Notes under the pieces: generated by a model | What the model was told of the DNA's origin: nothing | Databases searched by the model: none | Seen by the model: only the letters and a program-made list of their open reading frames with translations | Shown here: positions 48,748-59,922 of the stretch, piece by piece | Layout of the letters: each line of letters opens with the position of its first letter | How positions within the stretch are numbered: position 1 is the first letter of the stretch | Translations under genes and position numbers: made by a program | Source: Welwitschia mirabilis | Lineage: Eukaryota; Gnetophyta; Gnetopsida; Welwitschiales | Direction of reading: 5' to 3' | Assembly: GCA_051453625.1 (NCBI GenBank) | Contig: JBOZIK010000001.1 | Location: 144,002,507-144,066,506 of the forward strand | Length of the DNA: 64,000 nucleotides

Positions 48748-49978
48748 CAGTGTGTATTTATACGTTTCTTAAGTCCTTAAGAAAATTCCTGTTAATCACA
48801 AATATTTGTACAAAACACATGCTAGTATAGATGAGAGTCAATCCAAATGTTATAATTCATCGGAGGTGCTAGGCTTGAAGTTAGAGAATTGATTTTTATC
48901 AAATATTTTTGATCTTTTTTCATTTAAGTTAAGAACAAGAATAATGCAAAAATAAAATGAAAGATAAATGATAATGTAATGCTTATAGATGAAATGCGAC
49001 AGAATAACTCTAAATAATAGATCTACTCAACTACCAATATTTGTCATCAAGATCAGCCCTTATAACCTAAATAAATCAAAAAATACTATTACTAAATCCT
49101 AAATAATGTATGTAATAAGGCACATCGAACAGAATATAGATATATGCAACTATTATAACTACGAAAATGCAAGATGAAATGAAATGCAAGTACTAAACTA
49201 ATAATATTAACATGTTGTGGAATGCCCACAGAATTATAACCAACATAAAATATAAGGGAGACGCACATAATGAAAATAAAGAAACTATTTCATTGATCTT
49301 GAACCAAGCATCCACTTACAAAGCAGCAGCATCTTAATGGCGGATACATAGCCCAACACTAAGGAATACTTTTCTTTATAGCTATGGATGGATCTCTTAC
49401 CTTTGGATCTCCTATGATAATATTTTCACATACAAAAGATTATTTTGGAAATGATGGTAAGGAAGTATTTATAACTTTTACATGGAAGATTCTAGGAGGA
49501 GGAGAAAAAGAAGAAGAAGGGAAAAAAAAAAGAAGTAAAAAATGAAACCATAGTAGTCTAAATAGGGCATGTAACCCCTTTATAAAGATAATTAATTGAA
49601 TTCATCATTAAATAAAATAAGTATTGTCCTAATTATTGTTCAAATAATGATGGAGACGACACCCCATAATAAAAGTTGACTCATCAGTTCTAGCCATCAT
49701 CCATGTTATCATCCCTTTCAGTCGTTCAGTGACTATCATCTGGATGACACTTTAGANNNNNNNNNNGAGTTCTTTTAGCTAAGGTGAATCATCCTCTTAG
49801 ATCATTAGAATTTTGTTATAATTTACTCTAAATGCCTTCACATGTGTTAAGGTTTGCATGTTTCCATAATAATCCCATTAACTCTTCATAATAATTGAAA
49901 TTCCATCTAAACATATTTAAATGTCCTGTAAAAGTACTCAAATTATCCATCAAATACTTATAATTTGGCATTGCAACA
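48748..49978 (-). repeat. 3' LTR of element B
   Basis: About 1231 bp, from CAGTGTGTATTTATACG to GGCATTGCAACA; first bases uncertain. Contains a purine-rich run (about 49494-49540, AGGAGGAGG then AAGAAGAAGAAGGG) absent from the other LTR, and a 10-N gap at 49757-49766. Confidence 0.82.
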
Positions 49979-49990
49979 TATTCCCCTCAC
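49979..49990 (-). promoter_or_regulatory. polypurine tract of element B
   Basis: Minus strand AAGTGAGGGGAATA adjoining the LTR terminus TGTTGCAATG; counterpart of the tract in element A. Confidence 0.7.
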
Positions 49991-51917
49991 TTAGCCTTAT
50001 CAGTTCCTAAAAAAACAACTAAACAACTACAAATTTTGAGGCAAATTCATTAAGATAAATAGTAATAATAAAAACATGAATTAAGCTCAGAAAGCTTATC
50101 ATGTAGAATTAAATATCAAAATGTAATGAACTGGATGTATTACCTTGGTAGAGTATGTGACCATAATGTCTTCTTATATGTCATTCAGATGATTATAAGA
50201 ATGAAAAGCTTTAAAAACTAGACTGAAATATCAAATGCATGCGGTCATAATCATCAGAAAAACTAGAGTACTATAATCTACATTAGGCCCTCACTTAAAA
50301 CATTTACCACATTACAAAATAAAAATTAAATATCATACACAAAAATCATCATAAGATATAACCGTGATAACTTAAAAAAATGATGATGTGTATGTATACT
50401 GAAAACAATAGTAACCCAAAATGATGTATATAAATAAATCAGTGAGTTTTAAGTACAATCCATAAGGGGTAAATCCATTAAAAATAGTCATAACATCACT
50501 CCTCTCATGGTGCTGTAGTGAAGTCTACATGAGAGCTTATAGGTGAAAGTGGAGAAGGAGAATACTATTCTTCATCTAGAAACTACATATTGAGAGCCTA
50601 TTGTCTAGTGCATGTCCTACTAGGCAATACATAATGCATATCATGCAAATAATATAAAATCATAACCAGACTAGCATATCTCATGTATGTATCATGGAAG
50701 CCCAAAAATGATCCTCATAATTAAAATGTTTGCTCAAAACATCTTAAAAATATGTGTCTTGTCCCCACATCTAAATTAATACATTCCATATTGCATTAAC
50801 GTAAGAAGAAAAAGATAACAATGCATTTTATGTGTTATCCAGACAACTAGGTGAATGACAAGCCTATAAGAAAGATTGGCAAAATGTAAGGCTTAGTAAA
50901 GTAAGTGAGTCAATAATAGTAAAAGTGAGGCCTCAGAAAGTTATCATGAAGTTTGAAAAATAGATAAAAGCTAAGGATTATCATCATGATAAAAGAGTTA
51001 AAATTTGGAACAACTTAAGACAAGATAAAAGGGTGTCATAATAGGATAATGATAATGCACTAAGAAAGAGAATCAATGCTAAGGAAAATTCTCAAATGTA
51101 CCAAAACTCATAAACATTCAAGATTAGTAAGTGGAAATGCCAAACCTGAAAAGCTGTTAAAAGAACATAGGAGATAAATTATTATTATAAACTAAAAGAA
51201 CATCATCTATCAACATGTAAAGAAGGTTAACCCTTATGGATAAAGACTGCCAGTGAAAATAAAAAAAACAAGAAAACTACTAAATGATCAAGTCCTAAGT
51301 ATTATAATGAAAACATACAAAAATTACTTTGAAATACCAAGTAAAATGACTAAGAAAAACAAAATGAAAATGTAAAACTAGAAAAATGAAGAAGATTGTA
51401 TAGCTAATCTAAATTCTAACCTATCAAAGTCCCTCAGTAGAAATCACAAAATCACCTAATTCGTAATGCATAACATAATGTAAAAACTTCATAAAATACC
51501 ACTTGAGTAGGCAGTGATTATGACAAGGCTAAGTATATCTAATGTTTTTAGTCAATGAATGCAAAGATCAAAAGTTTTTTAGAGATGGATTTACCTACTT
51601 ACACCACAAAAACACATCAAAATGCTAAAAAGTAAAATTATAATGTTGGAGTATTGTATGCACAATAAGTATGAAAAATAAGCAATGCCTCTAATGATAC
51701 CAATAACATCACTAATCTCATAGCCACTAAGTAATAATTATTTCCATGATGAGGGGAGTGTAACCATTATTAGAGGAGTAAGAACCCATGAAGAATAACC
51801 AACTAACCCCCTAGTGGAGTTCCTATAGCTATCAACATTGGCAAAGGTCCCTCTCAAGAAAATTTACCCCAGTGTGATAGGACATCATGGTGATAAACTT
51901 AGATACAAAAGATCATG

Positions 51918-51918
51918 G

Positions 51919-51994
<76 letters not shown>
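51918..51994. repeat. compound (TTG)n(TTA)n microsatellite beside a gap
   Basis: About 42 bp of TTG followed by 35 bp of TTA, running into the 50-N gap at 51995-52044. Frames across it encode only Leu or Asn runs. Element A has no repeat at the matching place (about 10190). Confidence 0.95.
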
Positions 51995-52044
51995 NNNNNN
52001 NNNNNNNNNNNNNNNNNNNNNNNNNNNNNNNNNNNNNNNNNNNN
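51995..52044. other. assembly gap (50 N)
   Basis: 50 N directly after the microsatellite, which probably caused the assembly break. Confidence 0.9.
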
Positions 52045-52649
52045 AGGATCAAGTAATAGATGATAAACAGGAAAGGACACACCCAAATAACTAAAGACTC
52101 ACACCATTAAGAGAGAATAAAAGAACCAAGGTATCTTCCTTTAAAAATAAGTTCACACATGTATGAATGTCTTGAGATTGGGTAAATCCAATATTATTGC
52201 TTTAAAATGATCAAGTAAAGGATTACTAGTCATGGTAACTTTAAAAGTTGATATATAAGTCAAGCTAAATATGTTCAAGGGATAGCATGATATCCACCAA
52301 AGGAATCAACTAAAGAAGAATTTAAAAAATGGTAGAAGGGAAGTTCTCCTCATCAAGGAAGGCTTTCAAAATAAGTGCTTTTATCACATTTAAGATTGAT
52401 TAGTAGGTGACTCTTAGAATTTTAACCTTATTTTATTAACTTTTTAAATTTCCTTAGTATTCAAATTAAATACTTCAACTAAGCCATTAGAATGTACTTC
52501 TTCTAAAAGATAAGGACCTAACCATTTGGAGGTTAACCTGTTATGTAAAAGATGCATTTGGGTATTATACAAAATAACTAATTAACCTAGTTCAAAGGAT
52601 GACACATAAAAATAAAATCCAAGAATAGAAACATATCAACATAAATTAA

Positions 52650-54500
52650 GAAGAAAATATCAAAATAAGCTTAAAGTATCAGAAAACAAGTTTTAATTAG
52701 ATCTAACACTTTATTTAAAAGAAATATCTATTATTCTAAGGCTGTGATCCTAGGTATTGTACTTTTTGAAAAAATAAAAACCAACCAAATAGAAAACACT
52801 TGATAAAACATAAAAGATATATAATCATTTTTTAGTGAAATCAATTAGAGGTAAAGAGAGTAAAAGGATATAACCTTGATAGCACAAATTTTGGAATCTA
52901 AATCAAAGATGAAGAAGTGATAAATTTCATTGACAAAAAATCTCTTATTGAATCGTTGTAAATCATGAGTATAATTACATAATTCATTTAAGGCACTTTT
53001 CAAAGAATGAATTCAAGAAATTTTTGAAGTATTTTTAAAATGTTTAGTAAGATTAAAAAGCTTCATAACATCCAACTCAAGATATGGATTTTCATCAAGA
53101 AGGTAAGGCTTTCCCCAATTTAGAATTCCAAGATATCCCAAATCATACTTTTGAAAAGAGTAATCATTAAAGACATAAGGTAAAGTGGATATGATAGGAA
53201 AGGGAAGGATGTTACTTTAAGTATTATATAGAGGAGATTAAGAGATATTAGAAATAGACTCTTTAAAATTATGGGTTTCATTAAATACAAGAAAAGAAAT
53301 GTGGCTTTGAGAATTATGTAAATGCTTAAATGGAAGAGATGGAGAAATGTTACCATTATTAAGATCACAAGGTAACATGGGATTAGAAGTAGAAGGAATA
53401 ATGTTATTTGGAGTTTTACATAAAAGCACAAGAGAAAGAGAGGGAGAAACATGGATAAAATCTTTAGGTTGATCTATTGTATTGGAATGAATAGGTATAT
53501 CCTCTATTAAGTTTGACTGAATCTCTAGGGGTTCTTTATTGTGTTTTTTTTAAATTTATTATTTTCTTTCATCATTCTTTATTGAATTATTTCTTCACTT
53601 TCCTCATCATTGTCTTTAACTTTATCTTTCTTTTCTTGTTAAGTATTATTCTCATTCTCCAAGTTTTTGGATTCATCAAAGAAATCATAAAGAGAAATGT
53701 GCTCATCATATTCTCCCTTATCCTCCTTTTCTTCATCACGTTGTTTCATGTCATTATTCTTCAAATTGTTATATTCATTAAAAAGGCCATAAAGAAAAAT
53801 GTGATCATTATCTTCATCATGAATTGAAAATTTTTCATATCCTTTATGAAATGATTCCAATATTCTATCTAGATTTCCTAGCAGTAAATGGATGTTAGGA
53901 ATATAATTTAGTATCTTAGTATCATCATCTGGTGAATAATCATCCTTATCCTTATTATTAAATAATTGTGTTAAATCATCATTATCCTCATTTTGAGCAT
54001 CTTCTAATGAGTGGGATGTTGTAATCTGATCCAAAATCTTATTTTCTATTTTAAAGTAAGACTTATTGCTACTTGTTTCTAAGTTCTTCTTAATTTTCTT
54101 AAGGTGGGATTTAGTAGAAAGAAAGATAATTGATTTTGTAATATTATTTATTGAAGGATCCCAATCAGATTTTCTAGGCTTTTGTTTTGATTTTCTTGAA
54201 TCTTCTATATTTCTTTGATTAATTCATGAAGTGATTCTCCTTCTTCTTCATTATAATTCATGGAGATGGATATTCTTCATAGTAATTCATGGAATATGGT
54301 TGAAGTTTGCTAAAATAATTATAGGATTTTTCTCTAATTGAGGTAAAATTGCTAAAATGTTGAAAATTCTCATTGTCATTTCTACATGAAGCCTAAAAAT
54401 AAGAAGGGGGGGGGGGAATAAGGAGGTTGAAAAGAGAAAGGGGCCCAATTCCTATTCTGAACATCATTTGGTATTGTTCACCCTCTTTCTGCAAAAATTT
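52650..54500 (-). pseudogene. unrecognised protein of element B (coiled-coil, acidic)
   Basis: Minus strand. Order from the 5' side: a Pro/Phe-rich start (WAPFSFQPPYSPPPF, about 54420-54470), a Tyr/Glu-rich part, a helical stretch (EEEGESLHELIKEI, QENQNKSLENLIGIL, about 54140-54260), an open 131-residue acidic region at 53639-54034 with many Asp/Glu and two diverged copies of a DEDNDHIFLYGLFNEYNN / DEHISLYDFFDESKN unit, then a region with YDLGYLGIPNWGKPYLLDEN (about 53085-53150). No retroviral domain is recognisable. General layout resembles the frame in element D. Function unknown. Confidence 0.5.
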
Positions 54501-55140
54501 CTTGAAGTGTTTTTTAGTCATTATCTTCAAAAATTCTCAAGTTTCTCCTTTTTTTTGCAAAAATTTTTCAAAGGATCCTTTTATTACTACTTATAAAAAT
54601 AGATGAGAAGGATAGAATAAGAAGGATTAATTAAGATAATAAGAAAGATAAGAATTATTTAGATTCTTAACACTCATAAAATGCATAATGGTCATCAACT
54701 TGTCCATCATCTGAATGATATATAAGATGAATAACAAATAATATTTTATGGAAAACTAAAAAACTAAAACTATGAAAAATAAAATAAAAATAGAAATGAA
54801 AATAACTTGATAGACATCAGCTTAATTATCTAAATGATAGAGGAGATGATGTTGACTAAAAGCAAAAACCCTAGAAAATGTTATTACAAAAAAATGAAAA
54901 CTTAAAATCCTAACTACGGGTCATTGTCCATTAGCATCATCTGGATGACATAGAGAACGAGAAGGCATTAACATGTTACAGAAATCAAAAATGCAGAAAT
55001 AAAAATTATGAAATCTAGAATAAAAATACAGTGCTACTTCAAATAAATAACCTAAATCAAAATCTAAAAGAAACTTATATATTGTAGTCATGATCCTCTA
55101 TCTTCTTATGGCCTTTCTGAGAAATGACATCAAAATGTTA
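54501..55140 (-). other. leader of element B with decayed primer-binding site
   Basis: AT-rich, no frame. Next to the LTR the minus strand reads TTTTGATGTCATTTCTCAG (about 55116-55136), which I take as a badly decayed TTTGGCGCCATTGCC-type site. A G11 run lies at 54406-54416, just inside the coding side. Confidence 0.5.
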
Positions 55141-56186
55141 TGGTGTGTATTTATGCATTGATTAAGTCCTTAAGTAAATTCCTATTGATCACATATATTT
55201 TCAAAAAACACATGCTAGTATAAATGGAAGTTAACCTAAATTTCATAATCCATCAAAGGCGCTAGGCTGAAAGTTAGAGAATTGATTTTTGACAAAGTAT
55301 TTTTGGTCTTTTTCCATTTAAGCCAAGAATAAGAATAATATAAAAATAAAATGCAAGATGAATTATTTTGTAATCCTTATAGATGAAATGCAACAGAATA
55401 GCTCTAAATAATATATCTACTCAACTACTGACCTATGTCATCAAGATCGATCCTTATAACCTAAATCAATTAGGAAATACTCTTACTAAATCCAAACTAA
55501 AATAGGAAATAAGGCATATTAAATAGAATATAAATAAATGCAACTATTATAATTACAAAAATACAACATGAAATGAAATGGAAGTACTAAACTAATAATA
55601 TCAACCCGTCATAGATTGCCCTTAAAACTTATATTGATTATAAAGTTTTCATAGAATTATAACCAATATAAACCAAATGGACATGCACATGAAAATAAAG
55701 AAACTATTTTATTAATCTTGAGCCAAGCATTCACTTACAATGTAGTAGCATCTTAATGGAGGATACATAGCTCAATTTGAAGGATAACTTCTCTATGTAG
55801 CTATGATTGGTTCTCCTACTCTTTCATCTCCCATCACAAGATTTTTAGGTACAAAATATCATGTTAGAAATGAGGAAAAGGGAGTATTTATAGCTTTTAC
55901 ATTAAAGATTTTGAAAATAAAATTGAGAAGTTAGAAATGAAACCCTCATAGTTTAAATGGATGCATGACCCCTTTACAAGATAATTAATTATACTTATAA
56001 TTAAATAAAATAAGTGTTATTCTAACTATCATCTAGATGATTATGGAGATGATACCTCACAACAAAAAATGACTCATTAGTTTCTATCCTTGATCCATGT
56101 TAGCATCCCTGTTGATCATATAGTAACTATCATCTAGATAACACTCTAGATGACATCCTCTTGAGTTGTTTTATCTTATGATAAGT

Positions 56187-56474
56187 TGTAACACCCCAAT
56201 TTTAATTACCTTAATTAATCATAATTTTTTTATATAGTTATTAACTATTATGCACAACAGAACCTAGGATCAAATCCTATTTAGACTCTATTAACACATT
56301 ANNNNNNNNNNNNNNNNNNNNNNNNNNNNNNNNNNNNNNNNNNNNNNNNNNNNNNNNNNNNNNNNNNNNNNNNNNNNNNNNNNNNNNNNNNNNNNNNNNN
56401 NAATTGATATCAAAAATGTTTTACATAGTTTAGAAACTCTATTAATTAAAGCTTACAAAATGTGGGTTATAACA
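56187..56474 (+). mobile_element. LTR insertion G inside the LTR of element B
   Basis: Begins TGTAACACCCCAATTTT and ends GTGGGTTATAACA, the TG...CA form of an LTR, with TAAGT at 56182-56186 and 56475-56479. A 100-N gap (56302-56401) lies inside, so this is either a solo LTR or a full element whose interior is missing from the assembly. The start resembles 59923 (TGTAACATTCTAAATTTAA). Strand is given as that in which the TGTAACACC end comes first, and is not proven. Confidence 0.75.
56302..56401. other. assembly gap (100 N) inside insertion G
   Basis: 100 N, unknown true size. Confidence 0.9.
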
Positions 56475-56684
56475 TAAGTAGACTCTTGAATCATTATACT
56501 TCTTCTCAGAATGCTAAGCATTAGATTTTACTCTAAATTACTTCAAATGTGTTAAGGTTTTCATGTTTTTATGATAATTCCATTGACTCCTCATAATCAT
56601 TAAAACTCCATATCAACCTATCTAAATGTCTTGTAAAAGTACTTAAAGTACCCCATCAAATACATACAATTTGGCATCACTACA

Positions 56685-57120
56685 ATGTCATTATCTAAAA
56701 TTAACTGATTTAGATTTATCACGACTTTGATAACATCTTTCATTCTCAATATATAACTTTCAACTGACTATTTTTCTTTGATTTTAAGAGTCTCATATTA
56801 TGTTCTAAGATTTTGTAATATAATGACTCATATATTCGCATGTCTTCTATATTTTTCATTTAAGTCATGCCATAATTTAAAAGTTAGAGAATAATTAGAA
56901 ACCTTTTGAAATTCCTTATCAGACATGTTAGAATGAATAAAAGTTATCACCTTGTTATCATTCCTCTTTCTTCTCATATAAATTGAGTGGAACAACTCAT
57001 TGATGCTTTCAGAATCTCGACTTTTTTGTCTAAAACTCTTAACATTGAGGGGGTATAGAATTATACATATTTCATAGTAATCTTAAGAGTTCTTTAATTT
57101 TTTTAGGCATTTTTAAGTGG
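56685..57120 (-). pseudogene. copia gag (UBN2) fragment E, N-terminal half
   Basis: Minus strand, running towards element B: FIHSNMSDKEFQKVSNYS, FKLWHDLNEKYRRHAN, LRT..ETLKIKEKQSVESYILRMKD, NLNQLILDNDI. These match the UBN2 domain (TDxEFxKISNCxTAKExWDxLExxYEG, FETLKMKExESIDEYFxR, LGExIxD). Two stops are visible. The sequence stops at the end of B's LTR and resumes at 48747 in the same frame. Confidence 0.78.
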
Positions 57121-57624
57121 AGAGAATACCTTGTTACTTTAAAATTCCATTATTAAAATAAACTTTATTTTAAGGGATGATAATAATGATAGTCTCAACT
57201 AAGTCTTTTTTTAAAAATTCTTTACTGTTTTTCTTAAAAGAGCACTATACGCTATCCCCTTTGGAATGTTGATTGTAAAGGTGATTTGGAATATGAAGAA
57301 GATACCTTGACCCCTTTCAAGTTATATTTATCATGTTTTATATTTTGTACAACCTAAATTTCGAATAAGGAATACTAAATCTAGTTGATTACTTGATGTT
57401 CATGATCCATTCTAGAGGAAAAAGAGAGAAGTAAAGGGTAGAAGAGAAAAGTCTTAGAAACATGTGAGTTGAGACATGAATAATCCATCAAAAGAGGAGA
57501 TAATGAGAAATATTCTATGTTATTCTTAAGAATTTTTAGGAGTACATAACTAGCTTTGTGGCATGAAATGAAATAGTGCACACATTAAGGGGCATTCTTA
57601 AAATGTTATCATTAAGGAGGTGAT
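57121..57624 (+). other. right interior of copia element C
   Basis: No domain read. Ends with the polypurine stretch TTAAGGAGGTGAT (57612-57624) directly before the 3' LTR. The antisense open frame at 57381-57581 is by chance. Confidence 0.45.
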
Positions 57625-58019
57625 TGTTGGGTATATTTGGCATAAATGTAATGCCAACATTTTATAATTTATAAAGGGAAATATTACATTAAAGTCATAG
57701 GTATAAGGCATATGTTAAGCTTGTTAAATCCATATTTTGTGGAATAAATTGAGTGTATGAGAGAGATATGAAGGAAGTTAGAGTAATTTTAGGAAGTCAG
57801 TTATGAAAAGCATCTTGTATATATAGCCTTTGAAACTAATGAAAATTGTACATCATCACAGGCCTCATCTTGGTTTGGGATCGAGGCCATCATGATTTAT
57901 AGTCAGTTTGTCCTTTTTTATTCTGTGCATGATGTTTTACTAGATGCTTGTTAATTTTAGTATGTTAAATATGATGCTTACCTACGTTTCTATCTATGCA
58001 TTGGGTTTCAACTCCTTCA
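57625..58019 (+). repeat. 3' LTR of copia element C
   Basis: TGTTGGGTATATTTGGCA to CAACTCCTTCA, 395 bp, same length as the 5' LTR. TATA-like TATATATAGCC at about 57818. Confidence 0.88.
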
Positions 58020-58024
58020 GTATT
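58020..58024. repeat. right target-site duplication of element C
   Basis: GTATT, same as 39581-39585. Confidence 0.8.
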
Positions 58025-59922
58025 AATCTTGATTTGCAATTGGGATTTAATAAAAAGCTCTAATATTATATTAATAAATATAATTAAGTAAAAAATTAAA
58101 ATGAAATTTAAAAAATTATAAATATTACTTGATTAGAGTTGTGATAAATATCTGTGTCTTTCTTCTCTTAAAAAGATCTTATGTTTCTAAAGCTAGTTCA
58201 TAATTGATTGCCTAATTATTTAATTTTAAAAATTTGACTGATGTAATTTTTAATTGAATATTTTATTTAATTAAATTAAATATGATTAATGTATTATTTA
58301 GTTACTTGTTAATTATATATATGAAGTCTTTTCCATCTTTATTATTTAATCTAAATGAAATCTTCAGAAGTGGCTATCACATTGGTACATATTGTAAGAA
58401 CAAGAATAATTAATAATTAAAGTAGAAAAGGTAAAACATATATATATAATTCAAATGATTATCTATACAAGTCAGGCCATTTCATTAATATATTAATAAT
58501 ATGTATTATTATTAGTTAATAGTACTAATATTTCCATCTTTTAAAATGATGAGATGGAGAACGTAATAGTAATACAAAGTTATCAATCTTATTAGCATTT
58601 AATAGCTATATGAAACCATTAATAAAAATTAATATAGATTTAATATATAAAATGTAAAATACTCATGTGACAAAGTTGTCCCATATAGTAAAAAGATGTA
58701 TTTCGAAATAACAAATCTTCCTAAAGTTAATAGAATTCTTTACAAAATGAGTTATGGCTTTTCTATCAAAAAACATAATGGGGTTTTATACATTAATGCC
58801 TAATTCCATAAGTAGATTTAAAATATTAAGGAATTATTTTATGGATTTACTTAAATCATGGTACTCAACTTTCATGCTTGCCCACATAATGATGGAATTT
58901 TCCAAATAGATCATGTAACTAGTCCTATATTTTTTTGAAACTAGATCACCATTTCCAGAAAACTTAGCATAGGTAATAATATATAGTTTTTAGAATGCTA
59001 AAAATGTAATCCAAAATCTTTTATATTTCTAAGGTAGCATGGGACTTGAAGAACAACTCCTATATGGTATTTATTTAATTTTAACAAGAAACATGGAGGA
59101 AGATCTACTATCACTTGAATATCTGATCTAGGGTATCTTAGATATTATATTTTTTCAATTATTTTTTAGAAATAGATGGGATCATCCTTTATGTACTGAT
59201 CTTCATTTCTCGTATATGTCAAGTTCCACGACATTGCACCATCTCTAAAATTTTTAAGTTAATACATCTTAGTATCTCATTTAAGTATTTTTATCAAGAC
59301 ATCGATATTGTTCATTTCTCTTATATGATTTTGATGATAAGATAATGATGTGCTTCAATTATATTTAATAGCTAAAAGTTTCATGTTAAAATACCTTTAA
59401 GACTTTACAATAAATTCTTGCTTTTGTAGGTTACAAGTATATCATCCTCATGAAAGACCATACAAGACATACACTCTATACCATTAATCTTCATAAAAAG
59501 ACTCATACCCTACATTGAGATTTAAAAACCCTTATCTAATAGAAATTTACTCAGCACCTCATACTAAACCATAAGAAACTGCTTTAATTCATATAGTGAC
59601 TTAATTAATTTGCAAACATTCTCGAAACTAGATTTAAGAACTTTTAGTTGGTTTAAATAAATTACAAAACCTAGGGTTTAATATAAAAAGGCAAATTTTA
59701 CATTAATTTGATATAATTTTTCAAATTTAAAAAACTTTAGTTAATAAAATACATACTTGTCCAAAAATTTTATGCCTAGGAAAATATTGCACTAAATAAG
59801 TTGAAGAAACTAGCCAATAATAAGCAATAATATTTCATGAAACTTAGTGAAAGCCTTTTTGAGAATCTTGAAAATCCACATAAGATTCCAAAATTATTTT
59901 TCAATTTTTGGTAGGCAGTGTA
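58025..59922. other. unassigned AT-rich DNA
   Basis: No open frame, domain or repeat relationship recognised. Fragments such as 59440-59800 recall decayed pol sequence but I could not align any motif. Confidence 0.45.

Larger units (their letters stand above)
49991..52605 (-). other. 3' non-coding half of element B, shared with element A
   Basis: Aligns with 7542-7880 and about 9240-10780 of element A, skipping A's foreign block. The last part (52360-52605) matches A's integrase C-terminal region, after which the similarity stops abruptly. Confidence 0.7.
48748..56684 (-). mobile_element. gypsy-type element B, chimeric and without pol
   Basis: Minus-strand element with LTRs at 48748-49978 (3') and 55141-56684 (5'). 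From 49979 to about 52605 its interior follows the 3' half of element A up to the integrase C-terminus; from there to 54500 it holds an unrelated frame instead of gag-pol. It interrupts the copia gag fragment E: removing B restores the gag frame (ILDNDI-VIGIVIKIL). The outer edges read TTACA (48745-48749) and CTACA (56680-56684), a target duplication with one C/T change. Its 5' LTR carries insertion G. Confidence 0.82.
55141..56684 (-). repeat. 5' LTR of element B, carrying insertion G
   Basis: TGGTGTGTATTTATGC to GGCATCACTACA. Without the 56187-56474 insertion, one TAAGT copy and the gap, its length agrees with the partner LTR. Similarity to the partner is clear over its whole length (roughly 15% different by eye). 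Confidence 0.8.
39586..58019 (+). mobile_element. Ty1/copia element C enclosing a nest of later insertions
   Basis: Two 395-bp LTRs (39586-39980 and 57625-58019) in the same orientation, 18.4 kb apart outer edge to outer edge. The left one is followed by a methionine-initiator-type primer-binding site (TTAGTATTAGAGC), the right one is preceded by a polypurine stretch (TTAAGGAGGTGAT), and both outer edges carry GTATT. It is thus one plus-strand insertion that grew through internal insertions: D, the antisense gag fragment E, B and, inside B, G. Of C's own interior only about 0.5 kb at the left (39981-40512), some of 46842-48480 and about 0.5 kb at the right are candidates; I could not read its gag or pol. 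LTR pair differs by about 13% over the 215 positions I compared. Confidence 0.85.

Noticed and set aside
51838-52082. Poly-Leu and poly-Asn frames
   Set aside because: Translation of the TTG/TTA microsatellite and N gap.
53120-53827. Leu/Ile/Phe-rich frames on both strands as membrane proteins
   Set aside because: Shadow frames of the element B acidic frame or of AT-rich DNA; hydrophobic only because of T-rich codons.
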